DNA of 64,000 bases from assembly GCA_030267565.1 (NCBI GenBank), contig BRXU01000027.1:1101001-1165000 (forward strand). The letters are read 5' to 3'. Within the stretch, counting starts at the first letter, position 1, and the number at the start of each line of letters is the position of its first letter. The notes under the pieces are model-generated. The model was not told the origin of the DNA, did no database searches, and saw only the letters and a program-made list of their open reading frames with translations. Origin of the DNA: Pleodorina starrii. Its lineage: Eukaryota; Chlorophyta; Chlorophyceae; Chlamydomonadales; Volvocaceae. The translations under genes and the position numbers were made by a program. Positions 24,154 through 35,723 of this stretch are shown in pieces.

Positions 24154-24495
24154 ATGTTTTTCTCCAAGAAAAAGAGCATTGTCGTCAAGGATGCACCAAA
24201 GAGGTCGAACCCGCTGAAGGAGTTTGTGGACGACCACGGAGAGTTTGTGGAGAAGGCGTTGGCAGTTGGCGTCATCGCAGCGGTGCCTGCGAAAATACTG
24301 TTTGGCCTTAACTCGTTGCGGGGGCAAATGGCCACGCTGCAGGGGCAAATGGTCACGCTGGAGGGGCAAATGGCCACGGTGCAGAGGCAAATGGCCACGC
24401 TAGAGGGGCGAATGGCCACACTCGCCACGCAGACGGGGTCCGTGTTGGCGGCAGTACAGCGCGTTGAGGCTTTGACCAAGCGTGGCCCCGAGTGA
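24154..24495 (+). CDS. Small membrane-segment / heptad-repeat protein, copy B (unknown family)
   Basis: A 113-residue paralogue of the 22583 gene in the next tandem unit. It has the same MFFSKKK start, PLKEFVDDHGEFVEKAL block, hydrophobic segment and C-terminal RVEALTKRGPE. Both copies end at a TGA. It has five clear seven-residue repeats where copy A has three, and the 14-residue difference is in frame. A matching leader intron lies at 24081-24152. Conserved frame, splice sites and stop despite many substitutions suggest a translated gene, but there is no homology-based function. Confidence 0.5.
   Translation: MFFSKKKSIVVKDAPKRSNPLKEFVDDHGEFVEKALAVGVIAAVPAKILFGLNSLRGQMATLQGQMVTLEGQMATVQRQMATLEGRMATLATQTGSVLAAVQRVEALTKRGPE
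24318..24440 (+). repeat. 21-bp coding minisatellite (heptad repeats) in copy B
   Basis: Five tandem 21-base units with the core GGGGCAAATGGCCACGCT encode the seven-residue repeats. The equivalent stretch in copy A (about 22747-22815) has three units. Confidence 0.8.
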
Positions 24496-25803
24496 AGGGG
24501 TTGCTGTCCCGTTCTGGTGTAGGGAACGGTCGGAGCACCGCATGGACATGGGGGCGGATGTCACGCGGAGGCGGATGTCACCGTTATCGGGTGCGTGGTG
24601 GCGGCGATGGATCAGACCGGGCCCACTGCGTGGCGCTGCATGATGTGGCAAGTTGCCTGCTGAAGGCGTCAGCGTGCAGCTGGGCACCAGCTGGGCGCAT
24701 GGAGCGGGCGGGGTGGGCGGGGCGCGACATGAAGACCTGGTGCGCTCACTTGCTGGCATTTGCGAAGCAGCTTTAGAGGGGCCTGAGCCGTGGCGCGAGA
24801 CAGAAACTCGAGACATTTACAGGCGTGATGTAGGATGAAGGCGACGGAGGTGTGACTTCTGTGTTGTTGGGTGATGTGACGTCAAGGGGTGGACGGACGG
24901 ACGGTAAATGACCAGACCGGCACGGATGCGGTCGCCCGTGGTATACAATGCGCGGGCCTGTGCCTTGACCTGTGTGTGAAGGTCTTCTGCTGGTGGGCGT
25001 GGCTAGACAGCTGTCGAGCGCTGGTTGGGTAAAGGTGAGAGTCTTTGTTGCCACCCCCTTAGTAAGCTACCTCTCTTAGTAAGCTACCTCTCTTGGTTTT
25101 TAGCGTGCAGACTGCATTGACGCTATGCTGCGCATGTGTGTTGGGGCGAATGCACGCGTGTATATGGGACTGTTTGTGTGTGTGGGGTTAATACGGTGAC
25201 AACACCGACGACCTTGTATCAATATGCTTGTGTTACCGCCCAAGGATGGCTCAGGGCGTCTAGTACCCATGCCATGTATGGCTGGTGTCCAGCGGCACAC
25301 CTGACAATCGGCAATGGCCATTCCGGATGGAAAACATACGATGATGCGTGCCAACCGGGGACACAGCGGCTTCTGTCGGAGCAGGGGCGTTCAGCTTCTG
25401 TCGGAGCAGGGGTAGGTGTTCAGCTTCAGCGCTCTAAATGCCAAGCAATGCTGGCGGCCCTCCTGGTTTTGATTGATTGGGGCCGGCACCCCGGGGGGGA
25501 GTGTAACGGTTGACGTGACGTGTGCCACGGCGGTTGGTTGGTTGGTTGGTTGGCTGATCGGCCCAGGCGGTCCACGGAGGTGCATCCATGCCGTACGATA
25601 CCGTACTGCTGCTGGTGCCATACTGCTGTCCTAGCTTGTCTAGGAAAGCGAGTGGGCCACACTCAGCACCCCACAATGCAGCGGTAACACCCAGATTCGA
25701 TCGCACCTCAAAACGGGCCCCCGCTGACAGAGCATCAAATCCGGGTTGGGGTTGGAGGTGGGGGGAAAGGGGAGGGGGCAGGGATTCTGGTCTTCATTCG
25801 CTG

Positions 25804-26785
25804 GTGGTCTTTTCGGTTGGTTGCCGTACTTCGTCAGTCCTGTCTCGCCCTGGAAATCTCAAAGTGTGGGCGCTGGGCGGGTGTGTGTGCAGCACATCCC
25901 GCCGCATGCCGTCCCGACAAGCTTGCACAGCCGCCGGCAGCCCCTCCGCATCGCGAATCCCGCAGCTGAACACGGCCAGCCGGCCAGCTCTCCGCGCTCC
26001 GCAGCCCTTCTGGGCACCCAGCCGGATGTTGGGAGGCCAATGAGGTCTTGTCGAACAGCAGGGAAGGGAACGGAAGTTGCAGGCGGTCGCTGGCCTATCC
26101 GTAAGTTATTAGGTTGCAACTGTCTTCACTGACGGCCACTAATGCAACTTAAAAAACTGGGGGGCGTCTTGGGGATGGTGTGGGGTTTCGCAAAGGGACT
26201 GTTCGGTGTGCCGCGGGATGTTGGTTGCCGCCGCGGGGTTTTACAGGGTTGCTGTGGAGTCGGTTGCCGTCGCGTACGGCTGGCTGTAACGACCGACGGA
26301 CAGTGAGGAGCAATAAGCGCTGGTAGTTGGTACTTTTCGGAACTTCAGAATTCGCGGAGCTTCGGGCCGGGAATTGTTACAGGCCAAATTGCTGCCATGT
26401 GTATATGTATCTTCCTCTTAGCAAACACCTGCAAGCTCTTGAAGGGCTGCGGGCTGTTTGAGCGATGAGAGCTGTTGGCACCTGAAGCCCTGCAGTCTAA
26501 ATATAACTCCGGCAACCTCAACGCTCCCAGCCCTCTTACAATCTTTTGCTTTAACCATCTGGCCATTTTTACAATACCGGTGAACAGGCCGGACGACGTA
26601 GAGTACCGTAGCGGACTGACGGTACGGTCCACACCCTTCGCTCTACACACCCACCCAGAGGAATCTCGCGTGGCCTCTCAAACTCCCCGCCCTGGTGCAC
26701 CCTCCCCCCACCCGCGCGGTTTCCCCCCACCCGCGACGGTTTTCGCGCTCGTGGGGCGCCGGCCCCACCTCCCCACCGCCCGCCC
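25804..26785. other. Intergenic region before the EEP-family gene
   Basis: Moderate GC. It contains the end of the tandem array and the presumed promoter and leader of the downstream gene. I see no supported gene, although short open frames exist. Confidence 0.5.
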
Positions 26786-29095
26786 ATGGCGGACGCGGGT
26801 TCCCCCCACCTGAGCTTCCGCCTGCTCACCTACAACATCAACGATGAGGCCATCAGCGAGAGCGCCCCCGAGGGCTGGAGTCTGGCCACGCAGCAGCACC
26901 GCCTGTGCGACCTCATCCGCGGCCTCCACCCCGACCTACTGTGCCTCCAGGAGTGCTTCACCTTCCCCCACAGGTGTGTGTGCGTGTGTGTGTGTGGGGG
27001 GGGCCGATCGGCACCACGGTGTGGGTTTCCCCCGCACCCACCCAGCCAGCCAGCCACCCACCTACCCAACAAAACCACCACCTCGGGTGCTGCCTGTGGG
27101 CTGCCCGGATGCAATGCGCCGAGCCGAGCCCAGCCGAGCCGGGCTAAAACAGATTGTGAGATAAGATGAATCGAGATCAGTTCTTGAAACAGTTGGTGAG
27201 GTGAATAGAATTGAAGTGAGAAGGCTGAGCTTGGCTGAGCTGGGCACCTGGGCTGAGTTGCAGTGGGATGGCTAGCCCCCGCCTCCCCCCCCCCTGCCCC
27301 GCCTCCTGGGGAGCAAAGGCCCTCGTGTCAGCCGTGCGGGTCCGTGGAAGCATGCGGCAAACGGACGGGCATCAAGGCCCCATACCCCGGCTGGGCTACA
27401 CCCCGGAGGCTGAGCTCCCGCCCCCCTCCCTCCCTCCCTCTCTCCCTCTCTCCCTCCCTTCCCGCCACCCCGCGCCCCCCACCCCGCGCCCCCCTGCGGA
27501 TTTCTCTGTATACCCCCACTGCGCATCCCGGTGGCGCCGCGTGTGTCCCGCACCCCGCAGGTTGGCGGGCGAGTACGACATCCACGGAGAGGCTCTCTCC
27601 CACCGGGGCAGCTGCGTCGTTGGCACGCGGAGGGGTGGCCCTCTCAAGGCGAGGGGCGGAAGGGCTTCTCGGGGGTGGAGGGTGTGTGTGTGTCAGTGTG
27701 TGATTGTGATGCATCGCGGGTGATGCACGCTGGTCGCGGCAACCACCTCCCTGGAGTGCCATGAAGTCCAGATGTAGCCAAGACAGAAGAGAATAGATAA
27801 AAAAGAATGTCGACTGTTACAGAAATGCGTAACTTGTGGAACACGGGGGGTGGGGGTGAGGGCGGGGGAGGGGGTGCGGGAGGGGGTGGGGGTGCGGGAG
27901 GGGGTGGGGGAGAGGGAGAGGGAGGGGGAAAAGGGATGAGGCTCGGGGCGGGGATAGGACCTGGACTAGTAGTACTGGTGCGCTGGGCCGAGGCTCGATG
28001 TGGCAGTACGGCAAGCGACGCCGGTGGCGGTCTTCAGGCCGCCGCCCCCGGCATTCAGAACCCCGCCTCGACGAACGTCCCTCCTCTCCTCTCCTTCCCG
28101 GCCCCCCCCCCTGCCCCTCCTCCCCGGTCCAAGAAGGCTGCCGGCCCCGCCGTGTCCGTGGGCCCCTGTGTGCTGGTCCCACTGCTGCTGGAGCCTGCGG
28201 GGCTGCGCCTCTTCGCCGCCAGTGCCCACCTGGCGCCCTTCCACGAGTTCGGAAGCGTGAGGGCAAAGCAGGTGGGTGTGGGTGTGGGTGTGTTGGGGGG
28301 TGGGGGAGGGGGGGTGAGAAGGGTAAGGGGCCACAATAGTCTCCAGGTGTGTGTGGGTGCGTGTGTGGGTGCGTGGCGCGGAGGTGACGAGAGGACGATG
28401 TGGAGAGTGGGCCTGCAGTGTTGCCGCCGCAGCCCGTCATCAGCAAGAAGCAGCAGTAGCGGTAAGAGCAGCAGATCAAGCCATCAGGAGCAGCAAACGT
28501 CATCCTTGGCTCATTTCAAGTCAAGCCCCCATCCCCATCCCCATCCCCGTCCCCACCTCCCCCCGGAATGCCGCCTTCCTGAGTGCCGCTGGCTTCCACC
28601 TCCCGCCCGCGCACCACCAAGCCTTCCCCCACCAGGCCCCTCCTCCGCCCTGTAACTCAATCGGCTGCTCCCTCCCGCCCACCCCCGTTCCCTCCCCTCC
28701 CCCCTCCCCCCTCCTCTTCCCCCCTGCCAAAACGCCTTTCCCCGGCGGGCAGCTGGCCGCGATAGTGGCGGCGGCGCCACCCGGCGAGCCGCTGGTTGTT
28801 GCGGGGGACCTCAACATGCGCGAAAAGGAGAGCGGCCTGCCCCCCAGCCTGGGCCTGGCAGACGCCTGGGTCGAGGCGGGCAGCCCCCCGGCGGAGCGTT
28901 GGAGCTGGGACACCCGCGTCAACCGGTACTACACCCAGGGGCACGCGTATACGGCACGGTACGACAGGGTGCTGTACCGTGCGGGGTGCTTGCGCGTGCG
29001 CGGCTTCGGCCTGGCGGCCAACCAGCCTTGCTCCTCCGCTGGAGGGGAGTCGCACTTCCTGAGCGATCACTTTGCGGTGACGGCGCGGCTGGAGC

Positions 29096-29133
<38 letters not shown>

Positions 29134-29178
29134 GCGGCGGCGGAGACGGGCCTGGCGGCCGGCCGCGTCGGCGGCTGA
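26786..29178 (+). CDS. Endonuclease/exonuclease/phosphatase family protein, TDP2-like
   Basis: Metal-dependent phosphodiesterase fold. Exons: 26786-26973, 27561 to about 27680, about 28038-28271, 28753-29178 (TGA). The outer boundaries and the 26973/27561 and 28271/28753 junctions agree in phase; the middle intron ends are uncertain. Motifs in order: LTYNI near residue 13, LCLQECF (catalytic Glu), a hydrophobic core CVLVPLLLEPAGLRLFAASAHL with its His, VVAGDLNMRE, RYDRVLYRAG and SDHFAVTARL (terminal Asp-His). GDLN-R-E and SDH fit the TDP2 subgroup, which removes tyrosyl groups from 5' DNA ends, but other EEP enzymes are possible. A poly-Pro/Ala tail follows the last strand. No targeting signal is obvious. 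Confidence 0.72.
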
Positions 29179-30993
29179 TGCGGCGTGCGGACTTTGCTTT
29201 GTGTTGCGTGCGGTCCTTGTTGGACTTGTGTCGCGGTATAGGACAACGCTGGGTGGGGGGGAAGGCAACGGGCATATTCGATACAGTGGTCCCCTCGAGA
29301 GTTGTGCGAGACGTACCGTAGCATGGATTGGGTTGCATGGGCAAAACACAGTGATTCGCGCCCCCGAGAGCAGGATCACCGCCACCGCCACCGCTGCCGT
29401 CGCGGTTGCGGTCTCGGTTGGCGTTGCGACCCTGCATTTGCAGACGGCCCCGCAGTACGTAGGAGGTAGGTAGGTGGTACTAGGGGAACATCGACACAGG
29501 ACGCGGCGTCAGCACCGGTATCTGTCTGTGAACTGTGATGCGTGGGATGGACCGCTGCAAGCGGACGCGTCGGTTTATATTCGGCGTGCGGCCGTGCGCA
29601 AGTGTAAGTGCGGGGAGACAATGGATGCAAAGGAGACTTTCGGGGGTGGGGGTGGAGGTGGGGGTGGCTCGATTGAGTAGGCCAGCCGGAGTTTGCCGCC
29701 ATGAGGTTGCAAGAGCGCCCCTTCCATCCGCGTTTCTTCTCGCGCGGTGATCGGAGCCGCGTGATGTGCCATCTGACTGAGGATCGAGGCACCGAAGGCA
29801 GCAAACGAGCACCTTGCCTCTTCAATACAGTACGGCAGGGCCCCTGCGGGGGCCCCGCTACCCATCGAGACTTACAAGTATCTCAAATGGGTTTGCGTTT
29901 AATTAAGTGATAATAAGCGTCTCATTATGCCCCCACGGCATGAGGTAAACGTTGACATTTCAGGGCTGAACTTCGTTGCCGTAAAATGTCGGGCCCACAC
30001 ACATGTGGGCGGGCGAGCGAGCCCACTTTATAAAGCTGTATTTAACTGCACCAACGGCCTGCTTAGCGGTTCCTCGGGCACCTGCGGTCGGCTGCGTAGC
30101 GGCGCCATCTATTGCTCGTACACTTTCGGCCGCATCCAGCCGACCTTCGCCGCGTAATATGATAATCGTACTAGAACGGGCAAACGCTGATACTGAATGC
30201 GTCTTACTTGACATGACAATATAACTTTGTGGCGTTTGTATCTTTCCACAAACAGAAAATACAGCGGTACTCGGTGCGTGGCACGGCGCGGCTTGCAGCA
30301 CACCGCGTCTACGCACTAGGAGCGATTCAACAACGGAGAACGCATTGATATCTTTATAACAAAAACAGCCCTATTGCATTAACCAGCATCGACTACGTCT
30401 TCAGCAGGCTATACGCCTGACACACCGGATAATTCCACTCCTATTCGGGCACGACGCACAGAATGGGAGACTAACTAAGAGTGAGTGCACCGCGTCATGC
30501 GTCCTCATTTTGAAGGGTTTAGCGTGGCGACGGTTGCGAATGCTTGGCAAGTGCGGCGACGGATACTCAAAGACTTGCATATCACGTTGCACGCCGGTCC
30601 TGCTGCATCTGGGGACTGAACTAGGCGCCAATGTTTTTTCGTGCTGTTCCCGGGACGAATGCGGACATGACCCCATGTCGCCTGTGTAGAGTTATGTCGG
30701 GCGGACGAGCGCCGGGTGAGCCGTTCATGCCGTACGTCAATTCCGTTATCTGAAAAGTGAATTTGTGAAACCGGCTGATTGTTAATGGCTAGTAGATTAG
30801 ATTACTTTCTTGTATTTGACCCTAGGCTGGGCGACTGATCCTCGCAGGCCCGAATATAAGGACTGCACGTCCACACCGAAATGGGGCGCGTCAGCAGGAT
30901 ACCTTCAACAGCGTATATTTCATGCTGTATTAGGTGGCATTGCTAGGGCCCTCGGGTATTCTACTATGGCGAGTTGACTCGGCTCCCCCTACG
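29179..30993. other. 3' flank of EEP gene and 5' flank of GT32-FkbM gene
   Basis: Noticeably lower GC from about 29900 on. Nothing recognisable as a gene, RNA or mobile element was found. The right end probably holds the promoter and leader of the gene at 30994. Confidence 0.5.
29603..29607 (+). terminator. Candidate TGTAA polyadenylation signal, EEP-family gene
   Basis: TGTAA about 425 bases after the EEP-family stop codon, and the first on this strand after the stop. Confidence 0.5.
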
Positions 30994-33900
30994 ATGAATC
31001 GAGCCCAGCTCCCGCCGGAGCTGGCGTTCAGCCATCCATATGACGCATTGGCCCCGCACCATATGCTCAAGCCCCGGACAACGATTCCCCACCGGGTTCC
31101 GCTGACCCTGTTCGTGGGCATCACCTGCCCCACGCACACCCGGGCTTCAACACGTGCTCTATGGCTGCTGGGGACACCACTGGTTGTGCTTATCATGCTT
31201 CAACTCCTCTCCTGTGGGCCGGTCTGCGACGTGCTGCCAGTTGGCAGGGCATCGTACATTGACCTGCGCGAGGTCTTTACGGAGTTTCGGCTGTTCAACC
31301 AGCCTCAGGGTGGATCTAGAAACGCTGTCAAGGAGGCGGAGCCTGCGCCGATGTTGATTCCCAGGTCTGTCGTCTGATTAGGCGCCGGGACTTGCGGCTG
31401 AATGATGCCATTTTGGCATGTCATCACAGAAGGGCATATGGTTTTCAAGGGCGATGTTGAAGTCTAGCAGACTCCAAAAGTCCTTCAATCACCTAACTTA
31501 AGGTGTAACCGGAGCGATGCACCCTCTACCCACGCCACAGAACAATACATCAAACATATCGCACCCGTCAACTTTCTCCGACGCTGCGTGCCGTCCGGCA
31601 AAGCTGGGCCCGAGTGAACGGGCCGGGATGGCAATTGCGGTTCTATGACGATGAAGCGTGCATCGCCTTCGTTCGGCGAGAGTTTCCGGAGTACCTCGAT
31701 GCATACCTGTCGCTGCCGAAGGATGTGGAGCGGTCTGACTTTTTCAGGTGGGGACGAGAGCGCTGGCGCGACGCCTGTCTGCTAAGCCAGCGTTACATGC
31801 GTGCACACCCTTGTTCAGCTCGCAACTGGGCACGCAGGATGGATTGGGGAGGGGGGGGCGTTGCACGGGCCTGAGGCGGGGGCCGGGGAGCAGCGCGGTC
31901 AACTCCAGCGGCTTGACGACGCACATGAAGCAGTACGCACGCCATGGCCATGCACCGTTTTACAACACACCGGGAGGACGGACACGTTGCGACGTGTCTG
32001 CTCCAGCATCCCGGCGTGCAGCATACGGCGGTATTTGACACCCGCGCACGCGGCCGCCCGCAGATACATGGTCATCCTGCGACTGGGGGGCGTCTACGCG
32101 GACATTGACGTGGAGCTACGGCAACCGCTTGACTCAGTCATAGGGCCCACAGACACGCTTGTGGTGGGATGGGAGGCGGAGGTCGCCACCGATGCGGAGG
32201 CGTTCAAGCGGCACTTCGTGCGCAACCGGCAGGTATGTGCTCGGGCCGGTCGTCGCGGCAGCCGCCGATGCAAACGGCGGCTTGAGCCCCCCAAGCACGT
32301 AGAACCGCCGAACCAGTCCCGGTCCGTTCGCATGTGCCTGCCGCCGTTCACTCGATGTCGCTGTAGTGCGCCGCGGCCTGCGCTCTCGTGCGTCGCAACA
32401 TGCATTCGGGAATCCGGGTGGGTTGGATGGTGCGCTGAGTTCCCACTGGGCTGCTTCTTGGCCGGACCTTGAGCTCGCGCTGCCCCTACTGCGGGCGACC
32501 TGGGCGTGTCGCTGGTCGCAGGTGCTGCAGTGGTTCTTCGCGGCGGCGCCTGGCCACCCGGTGCTGCGCGCAGCGTGCGACCACATCGCCCGGTACTCGC
32601 GGCACACCTTCTCCAACAATACCAACCGCGACACGCTGGAGCGCACCGGGCCGGGCATGTGGACCGACGCGGTGCTGCGCCACGCCGCGGCGCACCCGCC
32701 CACCAAGGTGCGGTGGAGAAGCCTAGGGGCGGACGAACAGACGGACGGACGGATGGGGTCGGGAGGGGGACCCTCCGGAACGACCGCGGAGCCTTTTGAC
32801 ATCACGCTGTTCTCTTGCGACCGCGCCGACTGCCGGCTGTATCATCCATCCTAGACGTCGACGCCTATCCCCACCCGCGTCGACCGAGATTGGCAATCAT
32901 GCTGACCTTCAAAATGGTTCCGCGCGACAGCCGCGGAGCCGGCTCCCCTGGCGATGGCGCCGCGGCAATCTGCGTGTACCGGTATTGGCGGAGCTCCAGC
33001 TCCAAGTTTTGTGGCCCCAAACCGCGCCTCCAGGCCCTCAACCCTGCACGCGCGCGCCCCTCCTCCTCTTGGCGCCTCCAGGCGAACGACCCCTGGAAGG
33101 TGCGCATCCTGCCGCGTGTGGCCTTCGGCGTGCACCCCGCCGGCATCGACGGCCTGACGCCGGACGCCAAGGAGATTGTGGTGCTGCACCACTTTCTGGG
33201 CAGCTGGAAGAAGCGCGGCGGCTGGCACAAGCGGCGCAGCGTGCTGCAGATTCTGGCGGGCGCATTTGCGGCGGCGCTCCGGCGGCGTCACGAGGCGGTG
33301 GTGGCGGAGGAGCCCATCACTCCGTCGGTGCTGGGGCTGTTCCCCGTGTCGGCGGCGTTTAACCCGCCCTTCACCATTATGACCCACCTCATCGGCCAGG
33401 GCGACATGCAGGTAGGGCGAGGCGGCCAGCGGCTGCCAGGGACCGGGCAGGCAGGGGACATGGCGACTGGCGCTGAGGGGGGGTCATATCGGCTGGCGGG
33501 CGGTTGGATTGGTGCGGCGGCGTCGGCGGCGGCTTTGCATGGCGCCACCAGCTTGGGGCTCGTGGGTCAGTCACGTCGCTGTGCTTGCTCCCACTTTCCA
33601 CTCCCGCGCGCCTCCCTCCCGCCAAGCGTTGGAAAAACACTGTCCGGGGTACCGATTAACTGTCCCCTTCTGCGCAACTCCACTCCCGCCCTCGCTCGCC
33701 CGTAGTCCGGCTCGGACGTCTCTGCTCACCTGACCAGCTGGGGCACCTGGCAGGCGGCCATGTCGCGCCCCAGCCGGCGGCCACTGGTGGTGGAGGCACT
33801 GGTGGGCTCGCTGGGGCCTCCGGAGCAGGGCGCCGTCCTCGTCGACGTGTCGGCAGGCGGCGGCTTCTTCAGCCTGGCGGCCGCTGCGCGGGGGCACAAG

Positions 33901-35723
33901 GTCGTGGCGTTTGAGACGAGCGCGCGCAGCATCGAGGCCTTCACCACCTCTGTCATCTACAACGGCTTTGAGGACCGCATCCGCCTCTACAACGTCAGCC
34001 TGGGCGCCGCGCCCTCGACGCTCTGCCTCCGCGAGCGCAGCGCCGACGACATGGTACGGCTCGACGGTGGCGGGAGCGGGGGCCTGCAAGCCGCTGCCGC
34101 TGTCGCGCCGGCGGGCGCGGGCGCGCCGACCGAGTCGAACGACGCGCCGGCGGCGGCCATCCGGCGCGGTTACGGCGATCCCGCGCTGCACGCGCTGTCG
34201 CAGGCGGAGTGCGCCGTCATGACGGTGCGCCAGACGCTGTCGCACATGCTCATGGGCGGCGCGGAGGCCTCGTTGACGCCGGCCTCTACGTCCAAGTCCG
34301 GGCCGGGCGCATCGGCGGCTGATGGCGGCGCGCCGGTCGCGGCGACAGTGGTGACCGAAGGGGCGGCACAGGCCCAGGCGGTGGGAACCGATGCTGCCCC
34401 CGCCGGCGGCGGGCAGCGGCACAACGGTTCGTGGCTGGTGTGGGACGATTCGGCACTGCCGTACCAGGTCGGCGCGCTGCGCCTTTCGGCGCACGGCTGG
34501 GAGGGCTGGATCCTGGACGGTGCGGAGGGCTGGCTGGCGCGCCACCGCCCCGGCGTGGTGCTGCTGGAGTACTCGCCCGCGCTGGTGGAGCGCTCGGGCT
34601 ACCCGGGCGGCGGCGTGCGGCTGTTGTACCGCCTGTACGAAATGGGGTACGTCCACGTGGCACACACTGGCTACGTGTGCGACGAGCGCTGGCTCAACAT
34701 CAGCCGAGCGCTGCGCGCCGGCGGGATGCCCGTGGGGGGAGAGCAGCTCCCCGGCGGCCACGGCGGCGGTGGCCAGGGCAAGGGGCCCGGTGGCGGCGGC
34801 GGCCCGCCGCTGACGGCTTCGGGGATGACGCAGCTGCCGCGGCAGCCGACCTGGTGCAAGCTCAAGCCCGATGTGTTTGATCTGCTGACGGACCGGGTGC
34901 ACCCCGAGGTGGCGGAGAACGTGCTGGTGAGTGGGAGGAGGAGGGGAGGGGAGGGAGGTCGCGAAAACGGGGGGCAGGGCGTTTGTGGGGAAGAAGGGAG
35001 GAGGGCGGGGACGATCGAGAGGACGGGGGCAGAGCGCGCGGGACGACGGATGGCTTGGCGCTGGGCGAGGATGCATTGAGTGCATGGTCGTCTCCATGGC
35101 TGCGACAGTCGATGGCCGCGGCCCCTCCATTCCTTGATGGTTGGGTGGCACCTGGCATGAAGCGCTTTGGTCCGCACCTGCAGCCGCTGGCCTGGGTAGG
35201 GCGGGACGGCAGGCGGCGTGTGGTCCTGGGCCCTGTGTGTCGTGTTTGTGTGTGAATGTGTGTGTCCCTCTCCTGCATGCTCTCTCCCCCCTACCCACCC
35301 ATGTCGCGGCAGTTCATCCACACCACGCACCAAAGCGTGCGCGGCGAACAGCGCTCAGCGGAGCAGGGGGCGCCCGATGCACAAGCGCAGAGCTCGACAG
35401 CACCCGTGTCAGCGGCCGCCTCGTCGAGCCGGGGAGGTGCGGGCGCGGCGGATGCGGAGGCGGATGCGGATGGGGCCGAGCGCGCGGGTGGCGGCTCGCA
35501 GGCGACCGCTGGCGCCCTGTTGGGGTCGGCCGGGGCGCCCGGCTCCCATGTCGGTGCCAGGTCTGGTCAGGCCGCTGCCGAAGGTGGAGCGCCCGGCATG
35601 GGGACGACGTCGCGGACGATGATGAGGGGGGGTGCATCGAGTGTGCACTCCAGCGGCGAAACGAACGTCGGCGGTGGGCGGCGGTGGGCCGCCGGCAGCG
35701 CCCAGCGCACACGCGGGCACTGA
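30994..35723 (+). CDS. GT32-type glycosyltransferase fused to FkbM-type methyltransferase
   Basis: Probable Golgi type II membrane enzyme acting on a glycan. Exons: 30994-31364, 31541-31747, 32064-32232, 32522-32707, 33082-33411, 33706-34926, 35313-35723; all phases agree, 964 residues. Residues 55-74 form a signal anchor (LWLLGTPLVVLIMLQLL). A Gly_transf_sug (OCH1-like) domain starts with IPRTIHQTYRT. It continues with PGWQLRFYDD and LPKDVERSDFFRYM, then the DXD site in GGVYADIDVE (Asp206/Asp208). From residue 422 a second domain carries a SAM-binding motif, VLVDVSAGGGFFS (near Asp468), and FkbM features WEGWILDGAEGWLARHRPGV and VVLLEYS. An Ala/Ser/Gly-rich insertion splits the second domain (about 34060-34420), and the last exon is low complexity. 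Sugar donor and acceptor are unknown. Confidence 0.86.

Larger units (their letters stand above)
22036..25803 (+). repeat. Tandem array of a ~1.6 kb unit (two full, one partial)
   Basis: Unit A (about 22036-23668) and unit B (about 23669-25287) are direct copies over almost their whole length, including coding, intron and downstream parts, with scattered substitutions and small indels. A third partial unit (about 25451-25803) repeats the first ~350 bases of unit A. The segment equivalent to 22036-22100 is missing from B but present in the third copy. The spacing between the two ATGs is 1571 bases. Confidence 0.9.

Noticed and set aside
29900..30930. Possible mobile element in lower-GC sequence
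   Set aside because: No coding signature, terminal repeats or internal repeats could be found by eye.
31365..31603. Later acceptor at 31603 for GT32-FkbM exon 2
   Set aside because: It also keeps phase but would drop the IHQT motif typical of this glycosyltransferase family, which the 31541 start retains.
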